This document shows positions 7,469 to 15,496 of a stretch of DNA of 33,013 bases, piece after piece (the stretch's first letter is position 1; each line of letters starts with the position of its first letter). The stretch lies in assembly GCA_009838515.1 (NCBI GenBank), contig VXRL01000068.1, positions 47,211-80,223 of the forward strand. Direction: 5' to 3'. Made by a program: the position numbers and the translations under genes. The stretch comes from Terriglobia bacterium (GTDB taxonomy: Bacteria; Acidobacteriota; Terriglobia; Bryobacterales; UBA6623). The notes below the pieces were generated by a model. That model saw only the letters and a list, made by a program, of their open reading frames with translations, was not told the DNA's origin and made no database searches.

Positions 7469-8571
7469 ATCACTGCTGCGGCCCGGTGTGCCGCTGGGGT
7501 ACTGGATTGGAGTGTTCCGCGAAGGCTCGAGAACTCCGCGATCATGCGGCAGCGCTCGCCCTCCTGTTGTAGGAGACGAATGGCCTCGCTCGCTAGTTTC
7601 GTACCGGTGCATTCGTGCTGGATGCACTCGGCAATGACCTGCTTGCCAGCAAGCAGGTTAACCATGGTGTAGTATTGCACGTCAACCAAGAGCCGGGCTA
7701 GGTAATAGCTCGACCATGACAGCCTGTAGAAACTCACCATCGGCGTTCCCAGCAAGGCCGTTTCCACGGTCGCGCTGCCACTCGCAACCAAAGCCACGTC
7801 CGCGTGTCCTGCGCAGTCTTGGAAGCGGTTCTCGACGATGCGAGTCTCGGGGCCCTGCCACCGCTCGGCGAAGAACTGCTTGCCGGTTGTCGCTGAGGCC
7901 GGCAGTACGAACTGCCGCACGCCGGACTCCGTGAGCCGGCGCGCGGCGTCCTCGAGGGCGGGCAGGTGCCTCAACGATTCACCCTTGCGGCTGCCCGGCA
8001 GCAGGGCGACCAGCGGCTCGGACGGGTCCAACGCGTGTCTCGCAAGAAAGTCAGCCCGATTCGAGCCGACCCTCGCTAGGTCGCATAGCGGGTGCCCCAC
8101 GAAGCGGGCGTCCACGCCGCGCTCGCGGAAATAGCCTTCCTCGAACGGGAAGATCACGAGCAGCAGGTCGACCAATTCTCGAATTCGGTGGATGCGCCGC
8201 TTGCGCCAAGCCCACACCTGGGGGGCGACATAGTACACGACTGGGATACCCGCCCTCCGCAGCCGCGCCGCGAGTCGAAGATTGAAGTCCGGGGCGTCGG
8301 TCAGGATCGCAAGATCTGGTGCCAATGCCGCAGCGGAGCGATCAAGCCTCCGGAACAGGCCGTAGATCCGCGGGATATGGCGGGCCACCTCAAACAGGCC
8401 GACCACCGCAAGGTCCTCCGTGTGGACGATGGCTTCGACGCCGACAGCTCGCATCCTCGGCCCGGCACAGCCGAAGAAACGAGCACCGGGCAGGCGAGCC
8501 GCGAGCGCCTCTACGAGGCCGGCCGCGTAGCGATCGCCGGACGTTTCCCCCGCCGAGACAAGGATTCGCAT
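7444..8571 (-). CDS. lpxB: Lipid-A-disaccharide synthase
   Basis: This 375-residue GT19 glycosyltransferase condenses UDP-diacylglucosamine with lipid X to form the lipid A disaccharide at the inner membrane. Visible family features are the opening ILVSAGETSGD, PDLAILTDAPDFNLRLA, YYVAPQVWAWR near residue 120, the FVGHPLCD block, LLPGSRKGE near 200, and the donor-site region ALVASGSATVETALLG then MVSFYRLS. Length is close to the E. coli enzyme (about 380). ATG 8571 matches the family start; upstream frame-open sequence is Arg-rich and not conserved-looking. The gene overlaps the M1-like gene by 25 bp. It shows that the organism makes lipid A and so has a Gram-negative envelope. The rest of the lpx cluster is not in the window. 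Confidence 0.95.
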   Translation of the reverse strand: MRILVSAGETSGDRYAAGLVEALAARLPGARFFGCAGPRMRAVGVEAIVHTEDLAVVGLFEVARHIPRIYGLFRRLDRSAAALAPDLAILTDAPDFNLRLAARLRRAGIPVVYYVAPQVWAWRKRRIHRIRELVDLLLVIFPFEEGYFRERGVDARFVGHPLCDLARVGSNRADFLARHALDPSEPLVALLPGSRKGESLRHLPALEDAARRLTESGVRQFVLPASATTGKQFFAERWQGPETRIVENRFQDCAGHADVALVASGSATVETALLGTPMVSFYRLSWSSYYLARLLVDVQYYTMVNLLAGKQVIAECIQHECTGTKLASEAIRLLQQEGERCRMIAEFSSLRGTLQSSTPAAHRAAAVICERFSIG

Positions 8572-8996
8572 CGGTGCTGCCGGCCCAGCCCGTCGCCGGG
8601 CACGTCGAGAAGGGGCCGCTAGCAGCGAAACGCGACACCTCCGCGAGTGCCTTAGTCTAGCGCGCGCAATCAGTTGGACCCGCCGCTGCCGCCGAGCCGG
8701 CCACCCGTTCACGGCGGCGGGGACGCTTGGCTGGGCAGCTTGCGAGCTCCAGCGGGTTTGCGGAGATCCCCCTGCGCACGGGCAACTGCCCTCGCAGGCC
8801 CGGGTTGGGACGGTTCAGGTCCCCAAGCAACGCTAGCGAGAAGTCGTCGCCAGGCTCGTTCGTGCGCACGCGCTGTTGTCGAGCGGCGATACAGCTCTGT
8901 CCGATCACGACTTGTTGCGGACAAATCCGGGCAGTTGCGTTTGCTGGCGCTATAATGTGCAATGCTGGCGGCCTCCGCTGCCGGCCGGATCTCCCT
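8572..8996. other. 425-bp intergenic region between divergent lpxB and SDR gene
   Basis: This is the only gap over 300 bp. Open frames cross it (for example plus-strand from 8727), but their translations are low-complexity and Arg/Pro/Ser-rich, without a recognisable domain, and look like extensions of the flanking genes. It should hold the lpxB and dehydrogenase promoters; a consensus TATAAT at 8951-8956 faces the latter. I see no tRNA, repeat array, riboswitch or obvious gene remnant. A small RNA cannot be excluded. Confidence 0.5.
8951..8956 (+). promoter_or_regulatory. perfect -10 hexamer upstream of SDR gene
   Basis: TATAAT stands 40 bp before ATG 8997 in otherwise GC-rich sequence, which would give a leader of about 30 bases. 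No good TTGACA-like -35 lies at 16-18 bp; the nearest candidate TTGCGT (8935-8940) is only 10 bp away. The promoter may therefore need an activator or another sigma context. Confidence 0.4.
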
Positions 8997-9806
8997 ATGC
9001 AGACTCGATTTCTCGGCAAGACTGTGCTCGTCACTGGTGCCTCGGCCGGCATCGGAGAGGCGATCGCTGTCCGCTTCGCTCAAGAGGGCGGCAGCGTCGT
9101 GGTCAACTACAGCCGCAATGATGCGGGTGCCGCTGATACGGCCGAGCAGGTGCGTCGGGCGCACCAAGACGGCGGCTTCGGCGATGCCAAGGTGCTGGTG
9201 CACAAGGCGGATGTTGCCGACGAGGCGGCGGTCGCTGCGATGTTCGACGAGGTGATACGCGAGTGGGGCCGCTTGGATGTGATGATCAACAACGCCGGAA
9301 TCCAGAAGCCCTCGCCCAGCCATGAGAGCGCGGCCGAGGACTTCGACAGGATCCTCGGCGTCAACCTGCGCGGCTGCTATCTCTGCTGTCGGGCGGCGAT
9401 CAAGCATTTCTTGTCTCGCGAGGGCGGGGGAGTGATCGTGAACAATTCCAGCGTCCACGAGATCATCCCGAAGCCCGAGTATCTGCCCTACTCGATCTCC
9501 AAGGGCGGGATGGAGAACCTCACCAAGACACTGGCGCTGGAATACGCCGACCGGGACGTCCGCGTCAATGCGGTCGGGCCGGGCGCGATCGTCACCCCGA
9601 TCAACATGAACTGGATCAACGATCCCGTCGCCAAGGGCGTTGTCGAGTCTCACATTCCCATGGGCCGGGCGGGCGAATCCGCCGAGATCGCGGCGGTATT
9701 CGCGTTCTTGGCATCGGACGAAGCGTCCTACATCACGGGGCAGACACTGTTCGCTTGCGGCGGCTTGACGTTGTTCCCGGAGTTCCGGACCACGTGGTCC
9801 TCGTAA
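8997..9806 (+). CDS. Short-chain dehydrogenase/reductase, glucose 1-dehydrogenase-like
   Basis: This 269-residue classical SDR oxidoreductase should use NAD(P)H. It shows the cofactor motif TGASAGIG near residue 14, the NNAG strand-4 motif near 97, the catalytic Ser in NNSSVHE, and YSISK (Tyr and Lys of the active site), followed by NAVGPGAIVTP. The C-terminus has ITGQTLFACGG, the usual SDR end pattern. The overall pattern is closest to glucose/sugar 1-dehydrogenases and 3-oxoacyl-ACP-reductase-like enzymes; substrate cannot be fixed from sequence. ATG 8997 starts just before the first beta strand (FLGKTVLVTG). It is followed after 31 bp by the glycosyltransferase gene on the same strand. No signal peptide is seen, so it is cytoplasmic. 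Confidence 0.9.
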   Translation: MQTRFLGKTVLVTGASAGIGEAIAVRFAQEGGSVVVNYSRNDAGAADTAEQVRRAHQDGGFGDAKVLVHKADVADEAAVAAMFDEVIREWGRLDVMINNAGIQKPSPSHESAAEDFDRILGVNLRGCYLCCRAAIKHFLSREGGGVIVNNSSVHEIIPKPEYLPYSISKGGMENLTKTLALEYADRDVRVNAVGPGAIVTPINMNWINDPVAKGVVESHIPMGRAGESAEIAAVFAFLASDEASYITGQTLFACGGLTLFPEFRTTWSS

Positions 9807-9837
9807 CGGCTCGCCTCCCCAACAGACCTGTCCCGGC

Positions 9838-11586
9838 ATGAGGCGCATCCCTGCCATCGCGGCGCTGGCGCTTTGCGTGGCAGCCATCTTCTGGCGGCTG
9901 GACGGCGTTCCCCTGTGGCGCGACGAAGCGACCACGGCAGTTTGGGGGCGCTTGATGGCTCAGAGCGGCGACTGGCTGCCCTACGCCTTTGATCGCGAAC
10001 CCGGCCAGTTGCTGGTCCAAGACGACGACGGGCACGATATCAATTCGCACCTGTTGCCGGCGATGCAGAGCTACCTGCAGTTCTATGTCTCTGCTGCCGG
10101 GCACTGGCTGTTCGGCAGCGGCACGCTGTCAGCGAGGCTGCCCTTCGCGCTCTTCGGGCTCGGATGCCTGGCGCTGCTATGGTCGCTTGGCCGACGGCTC
10201 GGAGGGCCCCGCTGGCTGCCTCTGGCGCTGCCGGTCATCGCAAGCGTTTCCATCTACTTCGTGCATGCGGCTCGGCAGGGTCGCTATTACATCTTGGTGG
10301 TCTTCGCCACCCTGTTGCTCTTGGTGCACGTGGCACGCTATCTGCGCAATCCTGCCTTGGGCCGAAAGTGGTCGTTTCATTGCCAGCTCTGCTTAGTCGG
10401 ATGCCTGCTCTATGCGGGAAACTACCTTAGCTTTGCGGCGACATGGCTCGCGTTGGGGATCTTCCTGCTCCTGACGGACAGGCCGACCTTGGTCCGGCTA
10501 TGCGGGGCTTCGGCCTTGCTCGCGGTTGTGCTCGGCACCGAGTTCTGGCTCCTGCACGCCGAGTACCTGACAGAGTGGCGGCCCGGGGCCGAGGACTCGT
10601 TCTGGGAGAACTTCCGTTACGTGGTCTCGCGGCGCGGCTCCGACTATTGGCGCTGGGTGCCGTTCGTAGTGTTGGCACCTGCCATGGCTTTGATCGGCCG
10701 CTGGTCCAAGCTTGACATCCCGCGGGCCGGCTGGGTCTTGGCTGCTGCAGGTGCGGCGGCGCCGCTGCTTGGATTCGTGATCAGGGAGCCGTGGCTGCGA
10801 CGCACGCCGGACTGGACATTCGTGCTGTTCGGGCTGGTCTTTCTTTGCCTGCCTGCGGCGGGAATCTACCTGTGGAGCAGGATCGAGAAGCCGGGAATTC
10901 ACGCCAAGATGGCCCTGCTGGCCGGACTCATCGTCGTCGTCTGCCCGCTCTTCACGATTGCGGTGGCGGGGCGGGCTACACTGCCGCGCTACTACTATCA
11001 GGCTTGTCCCGCGGCCATCGTGCTGATCGGTTTGGGGGCCGCCGGCCTCGATCGTGCGGGCCGTCGCCGGGCAGCCCTGGCCTGCTTGGTCGGAGCCAGT
11101 CTCTGGCCGAACCTCGAACTGGCCGGCGGCGGGACGGAGCAAGTCGTCTTGCGCCAGCTTCTGCGCTATGACGATCACAACGGCCCGCTGCTGGAGTTCT
11201 TGAAATCCAACACCCGGCCCGGGCAGTCCATCGCCTACGTGCGAAACGTCAAGGGAATGGTGGGCAACTATTACCTGCCCGACCGGCGCTGGGTGAACCT
11301 GCTCGACTCAGAGATCGCCTACAACCAGCGCTTCCGAGACTTGCTTCCCGCAGATCAATTCGACGACTCGCCCGATCCCGACTGGATCGTGGTTTGGGAT
11401 GCCAAAGGCAAGCGCCCGAAGGCCTTGGACAGCCGCTATGACCTCGTGTGGGAGCGTTCCTATCGCGAACTGCGCAGCTATTGGGACCTCGATGAGGAGC
11501 CCCGCGAGCGCGGGTACGCCATCCATCGCCTCGATCGCGGCGCTTCAAGTGCGCGTGGTGATGCCGAGTCTGGATTGCAGCCGTGA
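9838..11586 (+). CDS. Polytopic glycosyltransferase, ArnT/PMT-like (GT-C fold)
   Basis: This 582-residue integral membrane protein has a first transmembrane helix at residues 5-20, then an acidic pair in LWRDEATT (D29-E30), the typical catalytic position in the first periplasmic loop of GT-C enzymes such as ArnT and protein O-mannosyltransferases. About ten more hydrophobic segments follow to residue ~430, and a soluble C-terminal domain of ~150 residues completes it. Such enzymes move a sugar from a polyprenyl-phosphate donor to lipid, glycan or protein acceptors facing the periplasm; the donor and acceptor here are unknown. ATG 9838 begins the first helix; no strong Shine-Dalgarno is visible. 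It is probably cotranscribed with the SDR gene (31-bp gap). Its last 42 bp overlap the 3' end of pheT on the opposite strand. Confidence 0.8.
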   Translation: MRRIPAIAALALCVAAIFWRLDGVPLWRDEATTAVWGRLMAQSGDWLPYAFDREPGQLLVQDDDGHDINSHLLPAMQSYLQFYVSAAGHWLFGSGTLSARLPFALFGLGCLALLWSLGRRLGGPRWLPLALPVIASVSIYFVHAARQGRYYILVVFATLLLLVHVARYLRNPALGRKWSFHCQLCLVGCLLYAGNYLSFAATWLALGIFLLLTDRPTLVRLCGASALLAVVLGTEFWLLHAEYLTEWRPGAEDSFWENFRYVVSRRGSDYWRWVPFVVLAPAMALIGRWSKLDIPRAGWVLAAAGAAAPLLGFVIREPWLRRTPDWTFVLFGLVFLCLPAAGIYLWSRIEKPGIHAKMALLAGLIVVVCPLFTIAVAGRATLPRYYYQACPAAIVLIGLGAAGLDRAGRRRAALACLVGASLWPNLELAGGGTEQVVLRQLLRYDDHNGPLLEFLKSNTRPGQSIAYVRNVKGMVGNYYLPDRRWVNLLDSEIAYNQRFRDLLPADQFDDSPDPDWIVVWDAKGKRPKALDSRYDLVWERSYRELRSYWDLDEEPRERGYAIHRLDRGASSARGDAESGLQP

Positions 11587-13578
11587 GCGCAGCTCGGCGG
11601 CGAACTCGTTGACCTCCTCGTCGGTCAAGCTCTCGTCCAAGCGCTGCCACCATACCCGCAAGAGCAGGCTATAGCTGCCGTCCGGCACGTTCTTGCCGCG
11701 GAACACCTCCGCGGGCTCCACGCTGTCTAGGTCGGGCATCTCGCCCACCGCCTCGGTGATGCTCGCGAAGTCTATGGCGTCCGGTACGAGCAACGAGAAG
11801 TCGCGGCTCACGGCCGGAACCTTGGCCAGCTTCCCATGGGTGGGCCGGCGCAAGCCCTTGCCGTACACCTTGTCGAGGAAGATCTCGGCCACCCAAACCG
11901 GCTGGCGAATCTTGCGCTCGCGGGCGAGCTCCGGGTCGAGTTCGCCGAACCAAGCCAACAGTTCGCCGTCGGACCTCAGTCCGGCAGCATGCTTCTTGCG
12001 GTAGTACGTCGGCACTCCCTCGGTGACGATGCTGGGGGCGTTGGCCAAGAATGGTGCCAGCAGGACCGCGATATCGGCCTTGATGTCGTAAAAGCCGACT
12101 TCGCGGGCGGGCTCGGCCCAAGATGCTTGGCGGGCCGTGCCGGTCGCACCGAGAGTCAGCACGCCAGGCTCTTCGTAGCTGGCCTCCGACCGTCGGTATA
12201 CGCGACCGAACTCGGCCAGCCGCACAAACGGCTGATTGCGGCGCAGGTTCCATTCCAAGGCCCGCACCATCGTCGGCACCGCGCTGTTGCGCATAACGTC
12301 CCAAAGCTGCGAGAGCGGGTTGCGGAGGCTGACCGGGTCGTCCGACCCGAAGCGTCCGGCTTCGTCCGACGAGATGAACGCGAACCCGATCGTCTCGTCG
12401 TAGCCGAGTCCCCGCACTGCCGCGCGCATGCGGGCGTCCTCCGCCGCTTGCGGAGTTGGCTCGGGCGCCGCCCCGACCAACGGCAAAGTGGCCGGGATGT
12501 TGGCGAAGCCGTGGATCCGCGCCACCTCTTCGATCAGATCGATCCCGCGCTCCACGTCGAGGCGATGGCTCACTGCCGGCACGGACCACCCGGACTTGTC
12601 CGAGGATGGTTCGAACCCCAGCGCCGACAGAATCCCTTCCACTTCCGCATCATCCACTTGGATTCCCAGGTGCCTGCGAATGTGTGTGCGCTCAAGCCTG
12701 ATCAGGCTCAGTCTCGGCTGCTGCGGAAAGCAGTCGACTTGCCCTGGCAAGACCCTTCCCAGCCCTGTCCGGGCCAGCAGGGCCGCTATGCGATCTGCAG
12801 CCCGCGGTGCCGCGTTCCAATCGGCACCGCGCTCGAAACGGTGCGACGCCTCGGTGAACAGCTTGAACCCGCGCGCGGCGTTCCGGATCACGCTGGGCCG
12901 GAACCAGGCCGCTTCCAGCAGCACGTTTCGCGTCTCGGCTGTGATCTCGGACGCCTGCCCGCCCATCACCCCGGCCAGAGCGACCGGCCTCTCCGCGTCA
13001 CAAATCGTCAGATGCCCGTCTGTCAGATCGCGCTCCTCGCCATCTAGCGTTACCAGCGTCTCCCCGTGACGGGCACGACGGACGACGATGGCCGCCCCTG
13101 CGAGCCTGTCAAGGTCGAAGGCGTGCGTGGGCTGGCCGATTTCCAGCAGTACGTAGTTGGTCAGGTCCGCCAGATTGTTGATCGAGCGGATTCCGCACAG
13201 CTCGAGCCGGCGACGCATCCAGTCGGGCGATGGCCGCGCCTCCACGTCGGTAAACACCCGTCCCACGTAGCGGACGCACCCGTCGGGGTCTTGGATCGCC
13301 ACGCTTGCCTTGGAGGCTGCGGGCGGGCCCGACTCGGCGCAGGCAGTGGAAGGCGCTCGCAGGGGACGGCGGTAGATCGCAGCCACCTCGCGCGCCATGC
13401 CGAAGTGGTTCATCGCGTCCGGGCGGTTGCTGGTGATGTCAAACTCGAAGACGGTCTCGCCGGCCTCGCTCTCCACGGCGTCGACGGCCATGCCCGCCAT
13501 CGTGAGCGCGTCGGCAAGTTCGCGCGGAGATTCCTTGATCTCTACGAAGTCTCTCAGCCAGCTGAGCAGGATGCGCAT
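11545..13578 (-). CDS. pheT: Phenylalanine--tRNA ligase beta subunit, short form
   Basis: This is the 677-residue beta chain of the alpha2-beta2 PheRS; E. coli PheT is about 795. It opens MRILLSWLRDFVEI, then passes from AVDAVES straight to FEFDITSNRPDAMNHFG by residue 46. The roughly 110-residue EMAP-like tRNA-binding OB domain normally inserted there is therefore absent. The B3/B4 editing region (about residues 105-300), the B5 domain (from about 300), the catalytic-like core and the C-terminal anticodon-binding FDX-ACB domain (VPAVSRDFSLLVPD to the end) are present. Start ATG 13578 directly abuts the pheS stop, so the two are translated together. The 3' end overlaps the convergent glycosyltransferase gene by 42 bp. 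To my recollection short PheT of this kind is typical of some Acidobacteriota, which is part of the taxonomic guess. Confidence 0.96.
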   Translation of the reverse strand: MRILLSWLRDFVEIKESPRELADALTMAGMAVDAVESEAGETVFEFDITSNRPDAMNHFGMAREVAAIYRRPLRAPSTACAESGPPAASKASVAIQDPDGCVRYVGRVFTDVEARPSPDWMRRRLELCGIRSINNLADLTNYVLLEIGQPTHAFDLDRLAGAAIVVRRARHGETLVTLDGEERDLTDGHLTICDAERPVALAGVMGGQASEITAETRNVLLEAAWFRPSVIRNAARGFKLFTEASHRFERGADWNAAPRAADRIAALLARTGLGRVLPGQVDCFPQQPRLSLIRLERTHIRRHLGIQVDDAEVEGILSALGFEPSSDKSGWSVPAVSHRLDVERGIDLIEEVARIHGFANIPATLPLVGAAPEPTPQAAEDARMRAAVRGLGYDETIGFAFISSDEAGRFGSDDPVSLRNPLSQLWDVMRNSAVPTMVRALEWNLRRNQPFVRLAEFGRVYRRSEASYEEPGVLTLGATGTARQASWAEPAREVGFYDIKADIAVLLAPFLANAPSIVTEGVPTYYRKKHAAGLRSDGELLAWFGELDPELARERKIRQPVWVAEIFLDKVYGKGLRRPTHGKLAKVPAVSRDFSLLVPDAIDFASITEAVGEMPDLDSVEPAEVFRGKNVPDGSYSLLLRVWWQRLDESLTDEEVNEFAAELRSRLQSRLGITTRT

Positions 13579-14658
13579 TTATCGGAATTGCCTCAAGAAG
13601 CGGGAGTCGCCTTGGTACATCAGCAGGATGTCGTCGATGTTGTACTTCAGCATCGCGAAGCGGTCCAGGCCGAAGCCCGCCGCGAAGCCTTGGTAGCGCT
13701 CCGGATCGAGTCCCGCGTTGCGCAGCACGTTGGGGTCGATCATTCCGCAGCCCAGGACCTCGATGAAGCCGGTCTGCTTGCAGATGCGGCAGGCGCCGTC
13801 TGAACAGAACGGGCATGTGATATCGACCTCCGCGCTGGGCTCGGTGAACGGAAAGAAGCTGGGCCGGAAGCGAGCCTGGGTTTGAGGGCCGAAGAAGCGG
13901 CGCACGAAGTGTTCCAGGGTGCCCTTGAGGTCGCCGAACGTAATGCTCTCGTCGACTGCGAACATTTCCAGCTGGTGGAACATCGGGCTGTGCGTGGCGT
14001 CCGGCGTGTCGTTGCGGTAGACCTTGCCGTGCACCACGTAGCGCAGCGGCGGGCTCTCGGACTCCATGATGCGGATCTGGCACGGCGACGTGTGCGTCCG
14101 CAGCAGGGCTCCGTCCTCGAGAAAGAGCGTGTCCATCTCGTCCACCGCTGGGTGGTCCGGCGGGAAGTTGAGCGCCTCGAAGTTGTAGAAGAACGTTTCG
14201 ATCTCTGGTCCCTCGGCCACGGAGTAGCCGAGGGGGCGGAAGATATCCAAGACCTCTTCCAAGGCCAGGCGAACGGGGTGGACGGCGCCATAGGCGCGTC
14301 CTGGTCCCGGCAGGGTCGTGTCCAGCTCCGGCTCGGCCTGCACCTGCTCCCGAGCCGCGGCTTCGGCCGCCGCCTTGACAGCGGCCTCAACGTCGCGGCG
14401 CAGCAAGTTCTGGAGCTTGCCCACGACCGGCTTGAGCTCGCGCGGGGCGGCCTTGAGCCAGTGGTCATTCGTTGCCGAGAGCAGGCCGCTGCGACGCCCC
14501 AGCCAGCGGTCCCGCAGGGCCTGCCCCTGTTGCGCGGTCAACGCTTCGCTGCAATCCCGCTCGAAGGCGGCGCGCAGCTCTCCGTAGAGTTGCTCGGGAT
14601 CCTCGCCCTCGCGGATCAACTCGCCGATCGGCCGACCCGTCTTGTGCTCGATCGACAC
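13579..14658 (-). CDS. pheS: Phenylalanine--tRNA ligase alpha subunit
   Basis: This 359-residue catalytic alpha chain of PheRS charges tRNA-Phe. An N-terminal coiled-coil region (residues ~15-110) that contacts tRNA is followed by the class II core: HPVRLALEEVLDIF, RTHTSPCQIR (motif 2 region), SPMFHQLEMFAVD, and motif 3 GFGLDRFAMLKY near the C-terminus. A four-cysteine insertion, CPFC...CRIC (C282, C285, C290, C293), precedes EVLGCGMIDP and could bind zinc; E. coli PheS lacks it, though I believe it recurs in other phyla. The start is GTG 14658 and no better alternative is visible. It lies 34 bp after rplT and is contiguous with pheT, in the translation operon rpmI-rplT-pheS-pheT. Confidence 0.97.
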   Translation of the reverse strand: MSIEHKTGRPIGELIREGEDPEQLYGELRAAFERDCSEALTAQQGQALRDRWLGRRSGLLSATNDHWLKAAPRELKPVVGKLQNLLRRDVEAAVKAAAEAAAREQVQAEPELDTTLPGPGRAYGAVHPVRLALEEVLDIFRPLGYSVAEGPEIETFFYNFEALNFPPDHPAVDEMDTLFLEDGALLRTHTSPCQIRIMESESPPLRYVVHGKVYRNDTPDATHSPMFHQLEMFAVDESITFGDLKGTLEHFVRRFFGPQTQARFRPSFFPFTEPSAEVDITCPFCSDGACRICKQTGFIEVLGCGMIDPNVLRNAGLDPERYQGFAAGFGLDRFAMLKYNIDDILLMYQGDSRFLRQFR

Positions 14659-14692
14659 GGTAGCTTGCGCTGGCGGGATCCGCGTGTCGACG

Positions 14693-15070
14693 CTAGGCGC
14701 TCGCAGTCGGTTGCTCGGCGAGAGCCGCCTTGGCCTTGGCGACGAGTTGCCCGAATCCCTCGGGGTCGCGCACGGCGATGTCGGCCAACATCTTGCGGTT
14801 GAGGTCGATACCGGCGTCCTTGAGGCCGCGGATGAACGAACTGTAGTTGATATCGTTGGCGCGGGCGGCCGCGCTGATCCGGGTGATCCACAGCGCCCGG
14901 AAGTCGCGCTTCTTCAGCCGGCGGCCGATGTATGCGAACTGGTCGGCGCGGTTGACCGCTTCGCGCGCGTAGCGGTGGAGCTTGCTCTTGGCGAGGAAAT
15001 AGCCTTTGGCCTTCGCCAGTACGCGCTTGCGCTTCTTGACGCGGTGGTTGCCTCGCTTGACTCTTGCCAC
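14693..15070 (-). CDS. rplT: 50S ribosomal protein L20
   Basis: This 125-residue L20 binds 23S rRNA early in large-subunit assembly and in many bacteria represses its own operon. It starts [18 protein letters not shown], with the basic extended N-terminal arm, and continues with [25 protein letters not shown] and the globular C-terminal domain ([11 protein letters not shown]..., [22 protein letters not shown]). The start codon is GTG (15070-15068), with GGAGG about five bases upstream. It lies 71 bp after rpmI and 34 bp before pheS on the same strand. Length and sequence are normal for the family apart from a short Ala/Thr/Ser tail. Confidence 0.98.
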   Translation of the reverse strand: MARVKRGNHRVKKRKRVLAKAKGYFLAKSKLHRYAREAVNRADQFAYIGRRLKKRDFRALWITRISAAARANDINYSSFIRGLKDAGIDLNRKMLADIAVRDPEGFGQLVAKAKAALAEQPTASA

Positions 15071-15141
15071 GATTTCCTCCCAGGGGCCGCCGCGAAGACG
15101 GTCCCGATGCGTTGCTCTGACCTAGCTGGCGCTCGCAGTAC

Positions 15142-15336
15142 CTACGTCGAGATCATTCTGCGCACGGACTTCGCAAAGGCCGCGCTGACCGTGGTCCCCT
15201 TGCGGAGGCGCCGTTTCCGCTTGCGGCTCTTCTTGGTCAGGATGTGATTCATGCTGGCATGCCTGCGCCTGATCTTGCCCGTGCCGGTCAGTTTGAAGCG
15301 TTTCGCTGCACCGCGATGTGTCTTGAGTTTGGGCAC
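15142..15336 (-). CDS. rpmI: 50S ribosomal protein L35
   Basis: This 64-residue, very basic protein begins [20 protein letters not shown] and contains [17 protein letters not shown], diagnostic of bacterial L35, which sits in the large subunit. The start is GTG 15336 with GGGGAGA six bases upstream. It heads the rpmI-rplT-pheS-pheT operon. The translation factor gene infC, which precedes rpmI in many bacteria, is not here; the next gene upstream is a DUF885 lipoprotein on the same strand, separated by a hairpin. The operon therefore probably starts within 15337-15459. Confidence 0.97.
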   Translation of the reverse strand: MPKLKTHRGAAKRFKLTGTGKIRRRHASMNHILTKKSRKRKRRLRKGTTVSAAFAKSVRRMIST

Positions 15337-15419
15337 GGTTAATCTCCCCGGAGGCGCTGCCTGCTACCGCGGCCTTGTTCTTTGAGATCGGCTGCCCGGC
15401 GTGGGCGCGCGGCCTAGGC

Positions 15420-15440
15420 GTGAGGGTCCGACGCCCTCAC
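15420..15440 (-). promoter_or_regulatory. hairpin at the start of the rpmI leader
   Basis: A perfect 7-bp inverted repeat (GTGAGGG / CCCTCAC) with a 7-base loop lies about 85-105 bases before rpmI. CATAAT on the minus strand (15452-15447) is a possible -10, which would place the hairpin at or just after the transcription start. L20 commonly autoregulates its operon through leader structure, so this is a candidate part of such a leader. The L20-binding shape itself was not demonstrated. Confidence 0.35.
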
Positions 15441-15459
15441 CTTCCTATTATGCACGAAA

Positions 15460-15488
15460 GCGGCGGCGCAACGAGAGCGCGCCGCCGC
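15460..15488 (-). terminator. strong hairpin downstream of the DUF885 gene
   Basis: A perfect 10-bp GC stem (GCGGCGGCGC / GCGCCGCCGC) with a 9-base loop begins 8 bp after the DUF885 stop. On the minus strand it is followed by only TTTCGT, so it is a weak intrinsic terminator at best. It separates the lipoprotein gene from the ribosomal operon. Confidence 0.5.
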
Positions 15489-15496
15489 CCCAAGTC

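Noticed and set aside
8709..9935. 408-codon minus-strand open frame opposite the SDR gene
   Set aside because: No recognisable domain, antisense to a clear SDR with intact motifs.
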